64,000 nucleotides of DNA from Anastatus disparis (GCA_017163975.1 JAFFSR010000237.1:4402001-4466000); one strand, 5' to 3'; positions 52,801-63,124 are shown, numbered from the stretch's first letter. Notes: generated by a model not told the origin, from the letters alone. Program-made: numbers and translations.

Positions 52801-54501
52801 TTTACTCTAGTTAATTTGGTGTATCACTAAAAAAATTACGTTATTAAATCACTGTTATTTGGTTCATCGCTAAAAAAATTACGTAAAACCGACTGTGAAA
52901 TCTTTATCTAAAGTCGCAAATAAGTACACTCTGGAATTCAAATTGATGTTATACCCAAATAAAACAATTTAATCGAATATCTGCCAATCCTTTACACCTA
53001 AATCTTCGATTTCACTCTAAACTCATTTATAAATCTTGTAAATTTGCATTTGGTCTGTTCCTGAGTAAACACTTCCTATCAAAGAAAAAAAAAGAAGAAG
53101 AAGGATCCAATGAGAAAAAAACAATACCAAATGTTTAGCCATTAATTTTTCGGAGCCACGTAGAATTGACTTTTTTTCTTTATTTCATTTGCTTTGGATT
53201 CCGCGTATATCATTCGTTTTTTTTCCTTCCACTTCTTGTTTCTCTCTTTTTTTTGTGGACAAATGTGTTTCTTGCGACGGGTCAATTTGCTTTGATTAGA
53301 TACGACGCAATTCTCATGAGAGCAATTTTCTTTCAATATTTGATTGTGCTTCTAGGTTTGTTTTATTCTAGCCGAGCTTTTTTTGTATTAATTACTTTTT
53401 TGTGCACGACAGAATAAAGAATTGGATGGAAAATTTGCCGTATGTTTGATTTCCTGTGCTCGCTGTTTTGTGAAAAATTGATTATTAAGTTGAACGATTT
53501 CATCAGTGAATGTAAGATCAAATTTGTTATTCCATGAATGTTAAGCTGAGCGTATATTAAGAAATGTAGAAATATAAAGTGGTTTTACTTATTAAATTTA
53601 ATCTTCTCGATTCTTAAATTATTTATTATTAAAACATCAATCAAAGATTTTTAAAATGAATTAAAAAGTTTAATAATTTACAGTAAGCATCTTGAACGTA
53701 ATAAACACTCTGAAATTCTATGATTTATAATTTATTTAAATAAGTTTTTTGATTACATTTTTTCCAGATTATTTTGATATTTTAGCAATCAATATACTAA
53801 TTTTAACTTATAAGGGAAGATGATGTTTTTAATGCACAGCTTGTTGTTAATTATTGGAAGTAAATTAACTTTAACAAACTTGTAATATTGAGCTAATAAT
53901 TTATTTCAAAGTCAAAGTTACGAAACTTTTTGTTGGAGTCTCTCTCAGGCTTGTTAATTAACAAAGTTACAACAAATATATTTTCAACCCAAATTTCCAT
54001 ATTGTGTATTGCATAATTTATTATTACAATAATTCACAATATTCACTCTCTGAAAAGTAAATCAATATTATTGTCAGAAAGAAAAAGAAAATTTTCTTTC
54101 CAAACTTTAACTTGATATTCCTAATGAAAAGTTTTCAAATATTAACAATTTCAACACTTGAAATGTTAATAGATTCGATAGTCACATTATTAACTCCCTC
54201 CTTTTATACCCAATTCCCATGTGACTCGTGCATACTTCAATATTGGTAGAGAATACGCATAGTCGGTTTTGGCTGGTAGCTCGTATCGATAATTAATGAT
54301 GAAATTTTCGTGGCTTTCCAATATATAACGCACATTGTATGTACCCTACTACAACTACCGTTACTACTATATTTGCAGGTTGCCGTGAATCCAGAGCTCA
54401 AAGTAGGCGAAATGTCATTTGATAATAACGCAGCAACGTGCAAGCTACTTTATACCGAAACCTTTGCCAAAGTCCATAGCTGTGTTATGGGTAGACCTTA
54501 A
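38386..54501 (+). CDS. Loxl2: Lysyl oxidase-like protein with two SRCR domains (complete, 8 exons)
   Basis: Secreted copper amine oxidase that oxidises lysines in matrix proteins to allow cross-linking. Joining 38386-38566, 44148-44297, 45692-45985, 47410-47616, 49431-49728, 51610-51738, 52213-52336 and 54379-54501 gives 1,506 bases and 501 residues, with every junction in phase. Order: signal peptide (about 1-18), basic segment (25-46), SRCR1 (49-150), linker, SRCR2 (189-288), each SRCR with six cysteines (group A), then the oxidase domain (from about 294). Copper ligands are H376, H378 and H380 in [16 protein letters not shown]. The LTQ cofactor pair is K403 ([11 protein letters not shown]) and Y439 ([11 protein letters not shown]), 36 apart as in human LOXL2. 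Two SRCRs and this length fit the fly Loxl2 type; vertebrate LOXL2-4 have four SRCRs. It looks functional. Confidence 0.95.
38938..39120 (-). mobile_element. tRNA-derived SINE, copy B
   Basis: Same family as copy A, antisense within Loxl2 intron 1. The head has box A-like TGGCTCAATCGGTAGAG and box B GAGTTCGAATCCCGC; the anticodon position reads CAT. The body and terminal GTCGCT/AGCGAC stem are followed by a poly-T run on the plus strand (the element's A tail). Confidence 0.87.
40824..40876. repeat. (AT)n microsatellite
   Basis: About 26 AT units, followed by degenerate TGTATGTG repeats to about 41,000. Confidence 0.95.
41085..41400. promoter_or_regulatory. GC-elevated block in Loxl2 intron 1
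   Basis: It contains GAGCTC, CGATCGATCC and GCGGGCGCCC words, a (CA)n run at 41171-41191 and GGTAGGGTATAG repeats in AT-rich surroundings. It is a candidate intronic enhancer by composition only. Confidence 0.2.
44148..44297 (+). CDS. Loxl2: Loxl2 exon 2: core of SRCR1
   Basis: It has 150 bases, phase 1 to 1. It encodes [19 protein letters not shown] and VVCRQLGY, the classic SRCR signature. The acceptor is TTTGATAG. The donor AAGAA|GTAAAG was chosen because it alone keeps phase with exon 3. Confidence 0.93.
44298..45691 (+). other. Loxl2: Loxl2 intron 2
   Basis: About 1.4 kb of AT-rich sequence with clean splice sites. No embedded feature was seen. Confidence 0.85.
45692..45985 (+). CDS. 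Loxl2: Loxl2 exon 3: end of SRCR1, linker, start of SRCR2
   Basis: It has 294 bases, phase 1 to 1. [18 protein letters not shown] completes SRCR1. A linker of about 38 residues leads to [20 protein letters not shown], which opens SRCR2. The acceptor is TTCCCAG and the donor TCTG|GTAAGT. The open frame runs past the donor into intron; that part is not coding. Confidence 0.93.
45986..47409 (+). other. Loxl2: Loxl2 intron 3
   Basis: About 1.4 kb, AT-rich, with short CTTCTTTC runs. No embedded feature was seen. Confidence 0.85.
47410..47616 (+). CDS. Loxl2: Loxl2 exon 4: most of SRCR2
   Basis: It has 207 bases, phase 1 to 1. It encodes [20 protein letters not shown] through [10 protein letters not shown]. 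The acceptor is CAACAG and the donor CCTG|GTTAGT. A MITE starts only 53 bases after this exon. Confidence 0.93.
47670..48014. mobile_element. Tc1/mariner-type MITE with internal tandem repeats
   Basis: A 345-bp element flanked by TA on both sides (47668-47669 and 48015-48016). The ends are CAGTATATCGACG and, on the other strand, CTGTATATCGACG. Inverted arms of about 100 bp contain the word GGTGTCATTTCATTT three times on the left and twice on the right. There is no transposase frame. A TA target site and CAG terminus fit Tc1/mariner. Confidence 0.8.
48291..48478 (-). mobile_element. tRNA-derived SINE, copy C
   Basis: Antisense in Loxl2 intron 4. Box B GAGTTCGAATCCCGC is intact, while box A is damaged (TGGCTAATTTGGTAGAG). 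The anticodon position reads CAT. The body and GTCGCTAATTAGC...ATACAGCGACG end match the other copies. Confidence 0.87.
49431..49728 (+). CDS. Loxl2: Loxl2 exon 5: end of SRCR2 and first half of the oxidase domain
   Basis: It has 298 bases, phase 1 to 2. It holds [35 protein letters not shown] and the beginning of the copper motif WEWHMCH. The donor CATAT|GTAGGT is required, because reading on would meet TAG at once. Confidence 0.94.
49729..51609 (+). other. Loxl2: Loxl2 intron 5
   Basis: About 1.9 kb, AT-rich. It holds a foldback element near its 5' end (49794-50094). No further exon was seen. Confidence 0.85.
49794..50094. mobile_element. Foldback element in Loxl2 intron 5
   Basis: The ends read ACGCAGAGAAAT and, on the other strand, ACGCAAAGAAAT. 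Inner arms of about 80 bp pair imperfectly around AAATTTTAGTGT and GGGACAAACTT. The left arm has about 60 extra bases. No gene and no clear target duplication are visible. Confidence 0.55.
51610..51738 (+). CDS. Loxl2: Loxl2 exon 6: copper-site end and LTQ lysine
   Basis: It has 129 bases, phase 2 to 2. It encodes [15 protein letters not shown] (copper ligands H378 and H380) and [11 protein letters not shown] with the cofactor lysine K403. The acceptor is TTAAAAG and the donor CCTAG|GTAAAA. Confidence 0.94.
51739..52212 (+). other. Loxl2: Loxl2 intron 6
   Basis: 474 bases of AT-rich sequence with no embedded feature. Confidence 0.85.
52213..52336 (+). CDS. Loxl2: Loxl2 exon 7: LTQ tyrosine
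   Basis: It has 124 bases, phase 2 to 0. It encodes [15 protein letters not shown] and [15 protein letters not shown], with cofactor tyrosine Y439. The acceptor is CACCGCAG and the donor TTCAAG|GTAATT. Confidence 0.94.
52337..54378 (+). other. Loxl2: Loxl2 intron 7
   Basis: About 2.0 kb, AT-rich. It holds a small hairpin element (52728-52816) and, next to it, two copies of a roughly 20-base word ATCRCTAAAAAAATTACGT spaced 44 bases apart. Confidence 0.85.
52728..52816. repeat. 89-bp inverted repeat (hairpin)
   Basis: Arms of about 38 bp start AATTAACTAGAGT on both strands and match through TAATCTT. The loop is short. It may be a relic MITE. Confidence 0.6.
54379..54501 (+). CDS. Loxl2: Loxl2 exon 8: C-terminus
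   Basis: It has 123 bases including TAA at 54499-54501. It encodes [20 protein letters not shown], the usual final strand of the oxidase domain, and ends in HSCVMGRP. The acceptor is TTTGCAG. Confidence 0.93.
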   Translation, partial: VAVNPELKVGEMSFDNNAATCKLLYTETFAKVHSCVMGRP

Positions 54502-55197
54502 TGGAGTATATAATATATACGTACCTAAATGTGTGTGTAACTATGGGCACGAGAGGCACGTAAAGAGATTCAATACCAAGACAGAATGCCATTATCAAGA
54601 TACTATCCAACGGTATATAATAGACTTTTTATTGAATATAATATTTTGTTTGTTGTGTGTTTAGAGGTATTAATGTATGGAAAAGAAAAGTTATAACTTA
54701 TATATTGTCTTTTTGTATAGAATCTTAATGAATTTTTAAGCCTAATTCCTTAACGCTTGGACTTAGAAATTGTTGAACAATATAACTAAAAGATTATAAG
54801 AATGATTGATGATAAATTTTCGGTTGTATAACTTATAGATTATTAAACTTTTTATTTAGTTTCTGAAGTATTCGCAGTTGCGATGAATACGAAGTAATAA
54901 TTTATTTCCCCCAACATTATGGGATGCATGATAGTCATTTTAATCCGATTCACTGGTTAATTTTGCGAAATTTCGAATTTATTTATGCGAAAAATGGAAA
55001 ACAAATGGACGTTGTACAACGAGCGTTAAAAAGTTAATTAGGTTAATGATATTGTAATTGAAACTTTTTAATAAAATATTGTAATTTGTAAAGACATTAT
55101 ATTTTAACGATTGTAAGTATTTATGCGCTATTATTTTATCAGTATTGACAACATTGTTATAGTTTTATATTGAGTATTTCAATGAAAAATCAATAAA
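54502..55197 (+). terminator. Loxl2: Loxl2 3'UTR with candidate polyadenylation signals
   Basis: The first AATAAA hexamers after the stop are at 55070-55075 and 55192-55197. Either could end the transcript; the extent is inferred. Confidence 0.4.
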
Positions 55198-55285
55198 CGA
55201 CATAACTACATGAAGAAAGGTTGTAATTCATTTAATTATTAGTAATTATTATAAAATTATTGTAAAATATTTCACTTTCAAGTAA

Positions 55286-55475
55286 GAGGTCTCAGTGGCT
55301 CAGTCGGTAGAGCGATGGATTCATAATCTCGAGGACTCGAGTTCGAATCCCGCTCTCGGCCAGATTTATACAAGCACCACTGACGTTCCATGTGCTTTGT
55401 TCACGAACACACTGAAATGACCTCTGTCGCTAATTAGCATCGTAATGATAGTATAGATACAGCGGTATTAAATAA
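55286..55475 (+). mobile_element. tRNA-derived SINE, copy D
   Basis: Sense orientation. The head has intact box A TGGCTCAGTCGGTAGAGC and box B GAGTTCGAATCCCGC, with the anticodon loop reading TTCATAA. The acceptor ends (GGTCTCA and CTCGGCC) pair poorly, so it is not a working tRNA gene. The body ends in TGTCGCTAATTAGC, then ATACAGCGG and an A-rich tail. Confidence 0.88.
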
Positions 55476-55699
55476 TAAAAACAAAAAAAGTAAGTTATTA
55501 AATTGTTTGTATAGAGTTACATTTAAAAATTTTTAAATTTTTATTTTTTATTTATATTTACAAAAATTAGTCTATTAATTTTTATGAATTTTAGTTTAAA
55601 ATTTTCTTTTAATAAACATTTAAATAATACAAAAATATTGTATTCTTTTTCTAAAGATATGATAGCTACTTGAACTGATTAAACAATTTTAAAACTAGT

Positions 55700-55838
55700 A
55701 CCCAGACACATTAGCCGAATGACGCGAGCACACACAGACCTCGGGCAATGTACAAAGTTAAGCAGTGTTTAACGTGGTCAGTACTTGGATGTGGTAATTG
55801 TTCGAGAAAACCGCATGCTCGTGAGACGTTGGGTTTTT
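55700..55838 (+). repeat. Degenerate 5S rRNA-like element
   Basis: AAAGTTAAGCAGTGTTTAACG and GTGGTCAGTACTTGGATGTG match the internal box A and box C regions of 5S rRNA in the right order and spacing. GAGACGTTGG precedes a T run, as at a 5S 3' end. Extra bases between box C and the end rule out a functional gene. It is either a pseudogene or the head of a 5S-derived SINE. Confidence 0.6.
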
Positions 55839-58060
55839 CTTTGGCTGACTATTGCTCGAGTTGCTTGCGCAATCGATAATTCGAGCTGGAGGTGATGAAG
55901 TTATCATTATAGTACTTTGAGTTGTTGACAAAAATTGGGAAAATTGAATTTTAGCAATACGATAAATATGCTAGGTGTTTTACTTAAAGTATTTCTTCTT
56001 CATAGGCATTACATCAGGCAAATAAATAATGTAATAGATTTAAAAAGCGAGGGATCAATTAAAGTTAAATTGTTGCATAAAAAGTGAAGATGTTATGTTT
56101 CAAAACTTAAAATCATTATTATAAAAAAATTACTATTACAAAAAAAAGTTATAGAAACATTTTATCTGTATAAGGCATATTTATTTCATTTCCTCATTGA
56201 ATAAATAATGAATACTGACAAGATTATACTATTTCAATATTCTATGAACATTTCATTATCCATAATCTGTTTGTATCTTTCAATACTTCTACAATTAAAC
56301 TTCACTGCAAAATAACCTGTCATTAATCATCGAAATCATGAATTCATAAACCATAATATGTTGTTAATAAATTATCAATGAATTTATAATAACAATAAAT
56401 TATTATAAATCAGCTCTATCGCAAAACAAACGTTAATTCTCTGCGCATCAATAATTAAACATATTCTATTATCACCTACTTTAATAAACATCATATCGAT
56501 CAGCATAAAGGCCAAAATTTCAAAGCCCAAGTGGAATATTTTCAATGCGAAATTTGATTTAAAGCTAAACCGCACAAATGATCAGTGAGCATGTTATGCG
56601 GTTAGGAATTCGTTCGCGACTATAATTAGTAAAAAAAAATAAAGATTTTGTCATTGCACACGTATACATTATGATTATTATTGAAGCTTTACTATTCTCA
56701 TTTATATAAGCCAATACGCAAGACCATTAGGTGCACAATATATGCAATGTACGACCAATACAGTCGTGTGTACCCGTTATAACTGCTATTAATATCCAGA
56801 CAAATACACGTTAATATATTTGTTTAATGCGTAAATGTGTGATGATAATAATAATAATAATAATATGAGTAATGTTAAATGTCTGTGTATGCATTTAGTA
56901 GTGGTGGTGTAGGTGTTTTAGACAAAACGTTGTTAGCTGTAACTGTTATAAATTACTTTAGCGTCAGAATTATATGCCTTTCCTCGAGGGATTTTGGACG
57001 TAGAAGTACAAGGAGGATTAGAGAATTTAGTGACTTTAGCTCTAGTTTAATGTTAAATGTTTGTTTTTGGGGATATAAATATTAAAACTTTCAAGAAATA
57101 GCATAAATCGTTTCTAATATTTTTATTAAAAAATTTTTCATGCTCCCTAACTTTTTTCAAAAAGTTAATAATTTAATTTGATAAATGTATAAAAACATTT
57201 TTTTTCTCATGAAAATTGTAATATATTTACAACATTAATAATTTGTTTTCATAAAGAAACAAATTCTATTGAATAAAGTCGTTATCACATTGAATTATAA
57301 GATAATTATTGATCAATATAAGTATGTAATAGTTAAACACGAGCGTAGACTCTTGCAGATAGTATAGAAAGGTTGCAACTGTGCCGGAGGCTCTTTTGAT
57401 ACTAATAAGATAGAAGGAAAGAAACAATTCATAACCGTGTTAGTAATTGGAACGTGATTAATACTTAATTCGCTTACCTCGGACTTAAATAATATTACGG
57501 AGCCTTTTTTTCTTCTTTTTTTCAAATAAAATAGTAAAATATGAAAAGTTGACTTTTCTTAAATGAATTTTCCATATAGATTCGTGAAAAATTAACATAT
57601 TTTCATAAGAAAATTCATTTCTCATTCTGTTTGTAACTATCATCTTTTTACAGGATCCGACAGTTTCCTTATTTAAATTTCATGTGAATTTTTAACAATT
57701 TTTCATTTTCTTATTTAACCTGCATACGAAATTTTTAATTTCTTTTTCCCGTATAAAGTTTATATTTCAGTAAACAAATATTGTTATTTTAGAATATTTA
57801 ATCATTTAATAAAGAAAATTTTTATTTAAGATATGATTAAATTTATAATAAAAATAAATCTAAAATTAACGACCAATAAAAATGTTTAATAAAAGATAAT
57901 TTGCAATTCGACGTATGAATTAATACATTTCAATTTCAAAATAAAAATAATAAAATCGTCAAACCGCTCATTACCTTTTCAATTGACATTAAATTTCATT
58001 CAATACTTCGAAATCAACCCTCAAGATATTTCTGTTAACCTTAAAAAGAAAAAAAAAATC
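55839..58060. other. Intergenic, no feature
   Basis: AT-rich with no gene. There is a short ATA/ATT triplet run near 56842-56865. Confidence 0.6.
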
Positions 58061-59610
58061 GCATAGACTATCGTCGCGCACGATTACGCAACGCTAATTT
58101 CTTTCTCCTCGTTGGGCGCCGTTCAGCGGTGTCACGGATACATTCGCATTTTCTCTCTTGAGCGAAAAAAAAAGGTCTTGCCAAGCTTTAGCTTTTACTT
58201 TTATACGCGTATACTAGTAACTTCTTTTTTTTTCTTTTTCTTTTCCCTTCATTATATACATATAGGCTACCTTTAACTACCCCCTGTCAATTAAGTGGCA
58301 TGCCTTCTCCACTTTAAATGGCTGCACAATTCAACGTGACTAAAACGTATAATTCGTTTAAGGAAACTAGCAAAGCAAGCTCTACCTATAAAGATGAGAG
58401 AAAGAGAGAGAGAGAGAAGAAAAAAAGCTAGGACACGGAAATATGGCTTCTATACGACTGTGAAAAAAAAAGACCTTTATAATTCAGTCGGCCCTCACCT
58501 GGCCATTCTAGCACACAAGTGCTCAAAGATACTTTTTTAAGTTATTTTTTTTATTTTTTCATTTTGTTCCGTTAATTTTTACGTGAAATTATTCAGTATA
58601 GCCGGAAGAATTTTAAAGAAGAAAATTTCGTTTGGAATTGGATATGGGCCAAGTGAAATGTGGAAAATGGTTAAGATCATGCGGTGAAAAGAATAAAGTG
58701 ATAAATGTTATGTACGTGCGTTAGTTAAGAAATTTTCTTCTATACTGCATAGAATAAAGATTTAATTCAGTGCCTTAGTGCTTGGAAAAATTAAAGAGAT
58801 TAATTAGTGACAATTCATTGCCTTGTTCACTTTTTTTTCGAAATTGGGAGAATAAAGTTCATTTAGTTACGTGAAATAATGCACGTTATTGAAAGTAATG
58901 ATTCCGAGAACATTTTACGAGAAATTGTGGTTCTTTATGGTTTTTTTGTATAATATGTGGATAATTATTCTCCTAATATTTATGTATTTCATAATTAATA
59001 ACTATTAGTACAATTGTTAAAAAATTATATTTATTGTTAACAATATTTAATATTTTTATTTCAATAATCAAAATTTTAATAAGACTAAATATTTTATGAA
59101 GATTTTTATGTTCATAACATATTTGAGCCTTAAATATTACAATAATTTTTAATATTACAAACTTTTATTATCATCATAACATTAATAAAAAAATATTAAT
59201 AAGTGTATTTTATTATTGTTAAGACATCAAGATAATCCTAACAGTCAAAAGCTCTAAAAATAATAAATGAAAAGTTTAACGAGACATTCAACTCGAAATC
59301 ATCACGATAAGAAATGAACTGTTATATTTAGTGAACGTTTAGTGATATAGTGATTGACTAGTGTTATAACATGACAAGAGGGATTTATGCGTTAATCTGC
59401 GAGCAAAGTGTAGTATAAACGCACCCTAAATAATGTATCGAATGCAACGATGAATGTGGGGTGTAGTGGTACTATACGATTTCACTTGGATATCGACTAA
59501 ACACACGTTAGACGTTTAAGCTAGTTCTCACTTTTTCTTCTTTTTTTCTCCTTCTCTCTGCGGGGGATACTATTTGTGCTCGTCGACCTGGAAGAAAATA
59601 AACAAGAAAA
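58061..59610 (+). promoter_or_regulatory. Probable promoter and leader of the class C receptor gene
   Basis: A GC-elevated segment (58070-58160), a GA run at 58396-58417 and an initiator-like TTCAGTC at 58483-58489 precede the ORF by about 1.1 kb. No TSS evidence exists; this is placed from composition and position. Confidence 0.3.
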
Positions 59611-59728
59611 ATGAAGCTTCATAATTTTTTGATAATATTTGCACTTGGCGGCGTTATTGCCGTCGAGGATTTGATATGCATGAAGAATCATACGGTCATG
59701 GAAACTTCGGGTGATGCTGTTTTATCTG
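59611..59728 (+). CDS. Class C receptor exon 1
   Basis: The exon has 118 bases: ATG after AACAAGAAAA, signal peptide, then SGDAVLS. The donor is CTG|GTGAGT, phase 1. Confidence 0.8.
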
Positions 59729-61682
59729 GTGAGTAATTTATTGTTTGCCTAAAGGAGTTAGTTAACTAATTGCTAATTAATGCAAGTGAAAAAGTTAAAA
59801 TATTTTGAGATTTATAAAATATTTCGAATTGCAGTGTTTATAGATACAGATTATGGAGTTGATTGTAATATATCGTCGCCGAAAAGTATTCAAGAAGTTG
59901 CAACAGTGTTGTTTGTTGCACAAACTTTGAATAAAATGGAATTTGTGCCTACTATAACGTTAGGTAAATAATTTAGTATTATTCTCTAGTGATTTTAACT
60001 GTGTGTAATTTTTAATATGAGTCATAATTATTATAAAAAATGGTTCAGTATTTAAATAATTAAAAAATTTCTATATTTTAATTTAAGTATATGTTTAGAT
60101 AATTTTATCTAAAATCCTTTAATTAATATATTTACTCTGTAAAAAATTTTGTATGATTCGTAAAAATTTTTGTTCTCATAATTTAGAATTACAAATTTTA
60201 TTATTCAAAATTGTGTATTATTCATATAACTTATTCTTTTGAAATTTTTATTCTAAAATCTACAAAAAAATTATTTGTAAAGTTAAAAGCAAAAAAATTT
60301 GTGTTAAACTCTCATCTAAAACATTTATTTGTGTGTTAAAATACAAAAAATTTTTACAGTGTAATATTGTAAAATTAGTCGAGACTTTTATAATCAATAT
60401 TCAAATATATCATACCAATAATAAATTAATTATTCGAATTATGTTAATTTAAAAAAAAAAGCATCCGTCAACCGTATCAAGTTAATGAAAAGTAAATAAA
60501 GCGAATGGAAAATTGTATAAAAGTTTTCTTTGCAATTAAAACTTAACTACAAGTTCACGACATTAAAACCATCCCTCTCCCTCTCCCGATTTAAATAGCT
60601 AACAGTTTTCCTCATTTAATTTGTATTTATTGATACTACAAAACTGCAAAGTTTGTACGTATTAATTAAAACTAACTGAATTGCTATTCAGTTAACTAAC
60701 GTATAGAGAACTAAAGTTATTTTCTTATCTTGTATTGCAATGCTAAAATTGTTTCATTCAAATAATATTAACAAACTTTCGGTATAAAGCGCAAATTATA
60801 ATCATTAGTTTCATTTGAAAATGAAAATTAAATTAATGAAATCTTAAAGATATTGTTCAATAAATTTTAATATTGTTCGTTTAATATATCGCATGCATTA
60901 AGATTTTCAATATATTTACTGAGGTGTGATATAGTCGGAAATAATAATCCATTATGTATCGAACGTGTTCAACGTGTAAATTAGTTTGTCGCAAATGGAC
61001 GATGCTTTGATCTTTCATCCCTCTTTGACTATAATCTTACCTTTAGTCTTGAGTAACTATAGTTTCGTATTTACGAAATTAAAGCCACTGAACCTATATA
61101 TATATTCCATAACCTAAATTGTCTTGAATCTCTATAATCTAAACCATATAATATTTCATAACTTTATCTCTCTCTCTATCCTAGGTCTTCGCCTTTATGA
61201 TACATGCAACGATCGTATATCCGTCTACAAGCAAGCTTTACTATCGGCCATTGAAATGGATTGTTCAGCTCATTATGATTTGGGTATACTGGCACCTGAG
61301 CGTTATATCGAAGTGCTCGAGCCATTACGCAATCTCGATGTTATATCCGTTAATACATACGCACCACCGAATTTGACGTTACCACTTATTGATTCATTGG
61401 TGGACTTTTTAAGCACGCGTTATGCGATTGTTGATTTATTACTCACTAATTCAAGGCCGGTACTTGATAGATTTCTTAATGTGAGCAAAGAGGCTGGGAT
61501 ATGCGTTAGAAGTGATAAAGAACTTGAACTTGATTTTACCAGTAATAGAACTGAATTGGTAGTCGTTGCTTTAGGTAACTACGAAGACGTGAGCTCTTGG
61601 CTGGATGATCAAGAGGATTTTGGCTACGAAGACGATAAGAGGGTTTGGATTGTTCTACCCCTTGATAACTCTTATGTTGATG
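59611..61682 (+). CDS. Class C GPCR-like receptor, N-terminal ectodomain (exons 1-3; bride-of-sevenless-like candidate)
   Basis: Exons 59611-59728, 59835-59963 and 61185-61682 join in phase 1 throughout and give 248 residues, continuing past the window. A signal peptide (MKLHNFLIIFALGGVIAVED) leads to SGDAVLSGVFIDTDYGVDC, then SIQEVATVLFVAQTLNK and ITLGLRLYDTCNDR. This order matches the start of a class C receptor Venus-flytrap lobe (GDVxLGGLFPV, GIQxxxAxxxAxxxxN, LGxxxxDTC). NISS, NLT, NVS and NRT sequons fit an ectodomain. An acidic stretch (DDQEDFGYEDD) lies near the end. Seven-helix and cysteine-rich parts are not in the window. Bride of sevenless is the leading guess; a divergent mGluR-like receptor is the alternative. 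Confidence 0.75.
59835..59963 (+). CDS. Class C receptor exon 2
   Basis: The exon has 129 bases, phase 1 to 1. The acceptor is AATTGCAG and the donor TTAG|GTAAAT. It encodes VFIDTDYGVDC to FVPTITL. The short upstream frame from 59780 is intron. Confidence 0.8.
59964..61184 (+). other. Class C receptor intron 2
   Basis: 1.2 kb, AT-rich. It contains a small TA-flanked TIR element (60135-60361). Intron 1 (59729-59834) is 106 bases with no feature. Confidence 0.8.
60135..60361. mobile_element. Small TA-flanked TIR element (MITE candidate)
   Basis: The ends are CTCTGTAAAAAATTTTGTAT and, on the other strand, CACTGTAAAAATTTTTTGTAT. TA lies at 60133-60134 and 60362-60363. The element is 227 bp, AT-rich, with no frame. 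It fits a Tc1/mariner-type MITE, but low complexity makes chance pairing possible. Confidence 0.5.
61185..61682 (+). CDS. Class C receptor exon 3
   Basis: The exon has 498 bases, phase 1 to 1. The acceptor is CTATCCTAG and the donor GATG|GTACGT. It begins GLRLYDTCNDR. The 188-codon open frame from 61124 includes about 20 intronic codons at its start, so the true exon begins at 61185. Confidence 0.82.
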
Positions 61683-62808
61683 GTACGTGATCGTGAAGTT
61701 TTGTCTTTTCCTCTTTTTTTTTCTTTGAAAAATAAAGTAGCACGTGACGGGTGAATATATTTACTGGAATTAAGGGGACAAGACATTGTTGACTTCAACG
61801 GGATTATATTTTTTATTTATTTATTTACTGGATTTATGAATGGGTATTAATGTTCAGAACAAAAGTGGATACATTATAATTTGAGCATGAAAATTGTTAA
61901 GTGGATAACAAGATATAAAGTTTTATCTCTTAATAAACAAGTTGATATAATGTAACAGTGACAGTGATAAATGTAAGAAAATATTTATAAAAACAAGTTT
62001 GAGCAGCGTGGACTAAAATTACAACTTAGATAATATAATTTTTATAGTTTTCTTAAAACAATTTATGAATAGATATTTTATATTATTTAACGAGTTCGGA
62101 GATCGAATTAATCTTATTATCGAAGGGGAAATATACGAAATTATTGCTTGAGAGGAAATATAAAAAATTATTACTCGAGGGGAGATATATAAAATTATTC
62201 CGGTAATATTCTTGGATTACGTAAAATCATAAGTTAGAGTACGTGATATAAATATATTATCAGTTTTGGGTCAATTAATAATGCAATAAAAGATTTTATA
62301 GGTCACCGTATAATCATAGTAATCACGAACAGATTTCATATTAGCTGGATTATATCTTAACGTAACGTCACTGTGGTCGCGATCAAATATGCTCAAAGGA
62401 TCGAATGACTTGAAAGTTAATTATTTTAAATATGATTGGGGGTCTTCAAGTTTTTTTATTAAGATATTAATGTTTGAAATATGTAGTAGTATAGTAAGTT
62501 AAAATAGAGAGAACAAGGGTTTTAGAAAAACTAATATAGAAAGTCTCATGAATAAAACAAGGGTTATTGATTTCCATTTCAGAGACTTGATAAGCTCAAA
62601 AATATTTATTTAATGACCCACAATAGTTTTATGAATTAAAACTTATTTAAAACCAAATATATTGGCTGTATAAATACTCAGTCAGTTTTCAGTGAATGAG
62701 TTACAATTTTCTGAATATTTGTTCTTATTTAAATAATCATAAATTTATAAAAAAAAATTCAATTATTAATCAAAAAAAAATTCTATACAGTTGCTACGTA
62801 CATTATAT
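61683..62808. other. Downstream of class C receptor exon 3; no exon found
   Basis: Intron sequence, since exon 3 ends in a good donor at phase 1. AT-rich, with one short tandem repeat (62125-62201). Confidence 0.6.
62125..62201. repeat. Three-unit tandem repeat
   Basis: Units of about 27 bp of the form GGGGAAATATANNAAATTATTNCTCGAG, diverged from one another. Confidence 0.6.
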
Positions 62809-63124
62809 TGTACGTATATTATAATATACAACATAAAATAAGGTAGAAACTCAGAGAAATGCGACTCCGAGTTTCCGGACCAAGAGTCGCACGATGCGCG
62901 AAGTGCTGATTCGGCACTTCGTCGCGGGCAACTTACATCGTCGTTTTAGACGACGACGAGCGACAGACCATCGCCGGACGCGTTAGAGTAAAGTAGTAAC
63001 TAGTCTCTCTCTCACTGTAATTACTCTTATAATAAATAACAGATAACTTCGTATTAATTCTCTTGTAATTATTTTACATCCTCACACTCCCCATAGGAGT
63101 GCGTATCAAGAATCCCACGTAACA
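62809..63124 (+). mobile_element. 5' LTR of an LTR retrotransposon
   Basis: The 3' edge (GTAACA at 63119-63124) is fixed by the adjacent primer-binding site. The 5' edge is set at the nearest TGTA (62809) and is tentative. It has a GC-rich part with strong hairpins (62897-62926 and 62939-62955) and AATAAA at 63031-63036 before a CT-rich R/U5. The 3' LTR is outside the window. Confidence 0.6.

Noticed and set aside
55286..55362. Functional tRNA-Met gene
   Set aside because: The anticodon loop reads CAT and boxes A and B are intact, but the acceptor stem does not pair. The unit continues into the SINE body shared with three other copies.
61124..61184. Start of the 188-codon frame as the true N-terminus
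   Set aside because: These bases are intron ending in CTATCCTAG. Exons 59611-59728 and 59835-59963 supply the real N-terminus in phase.
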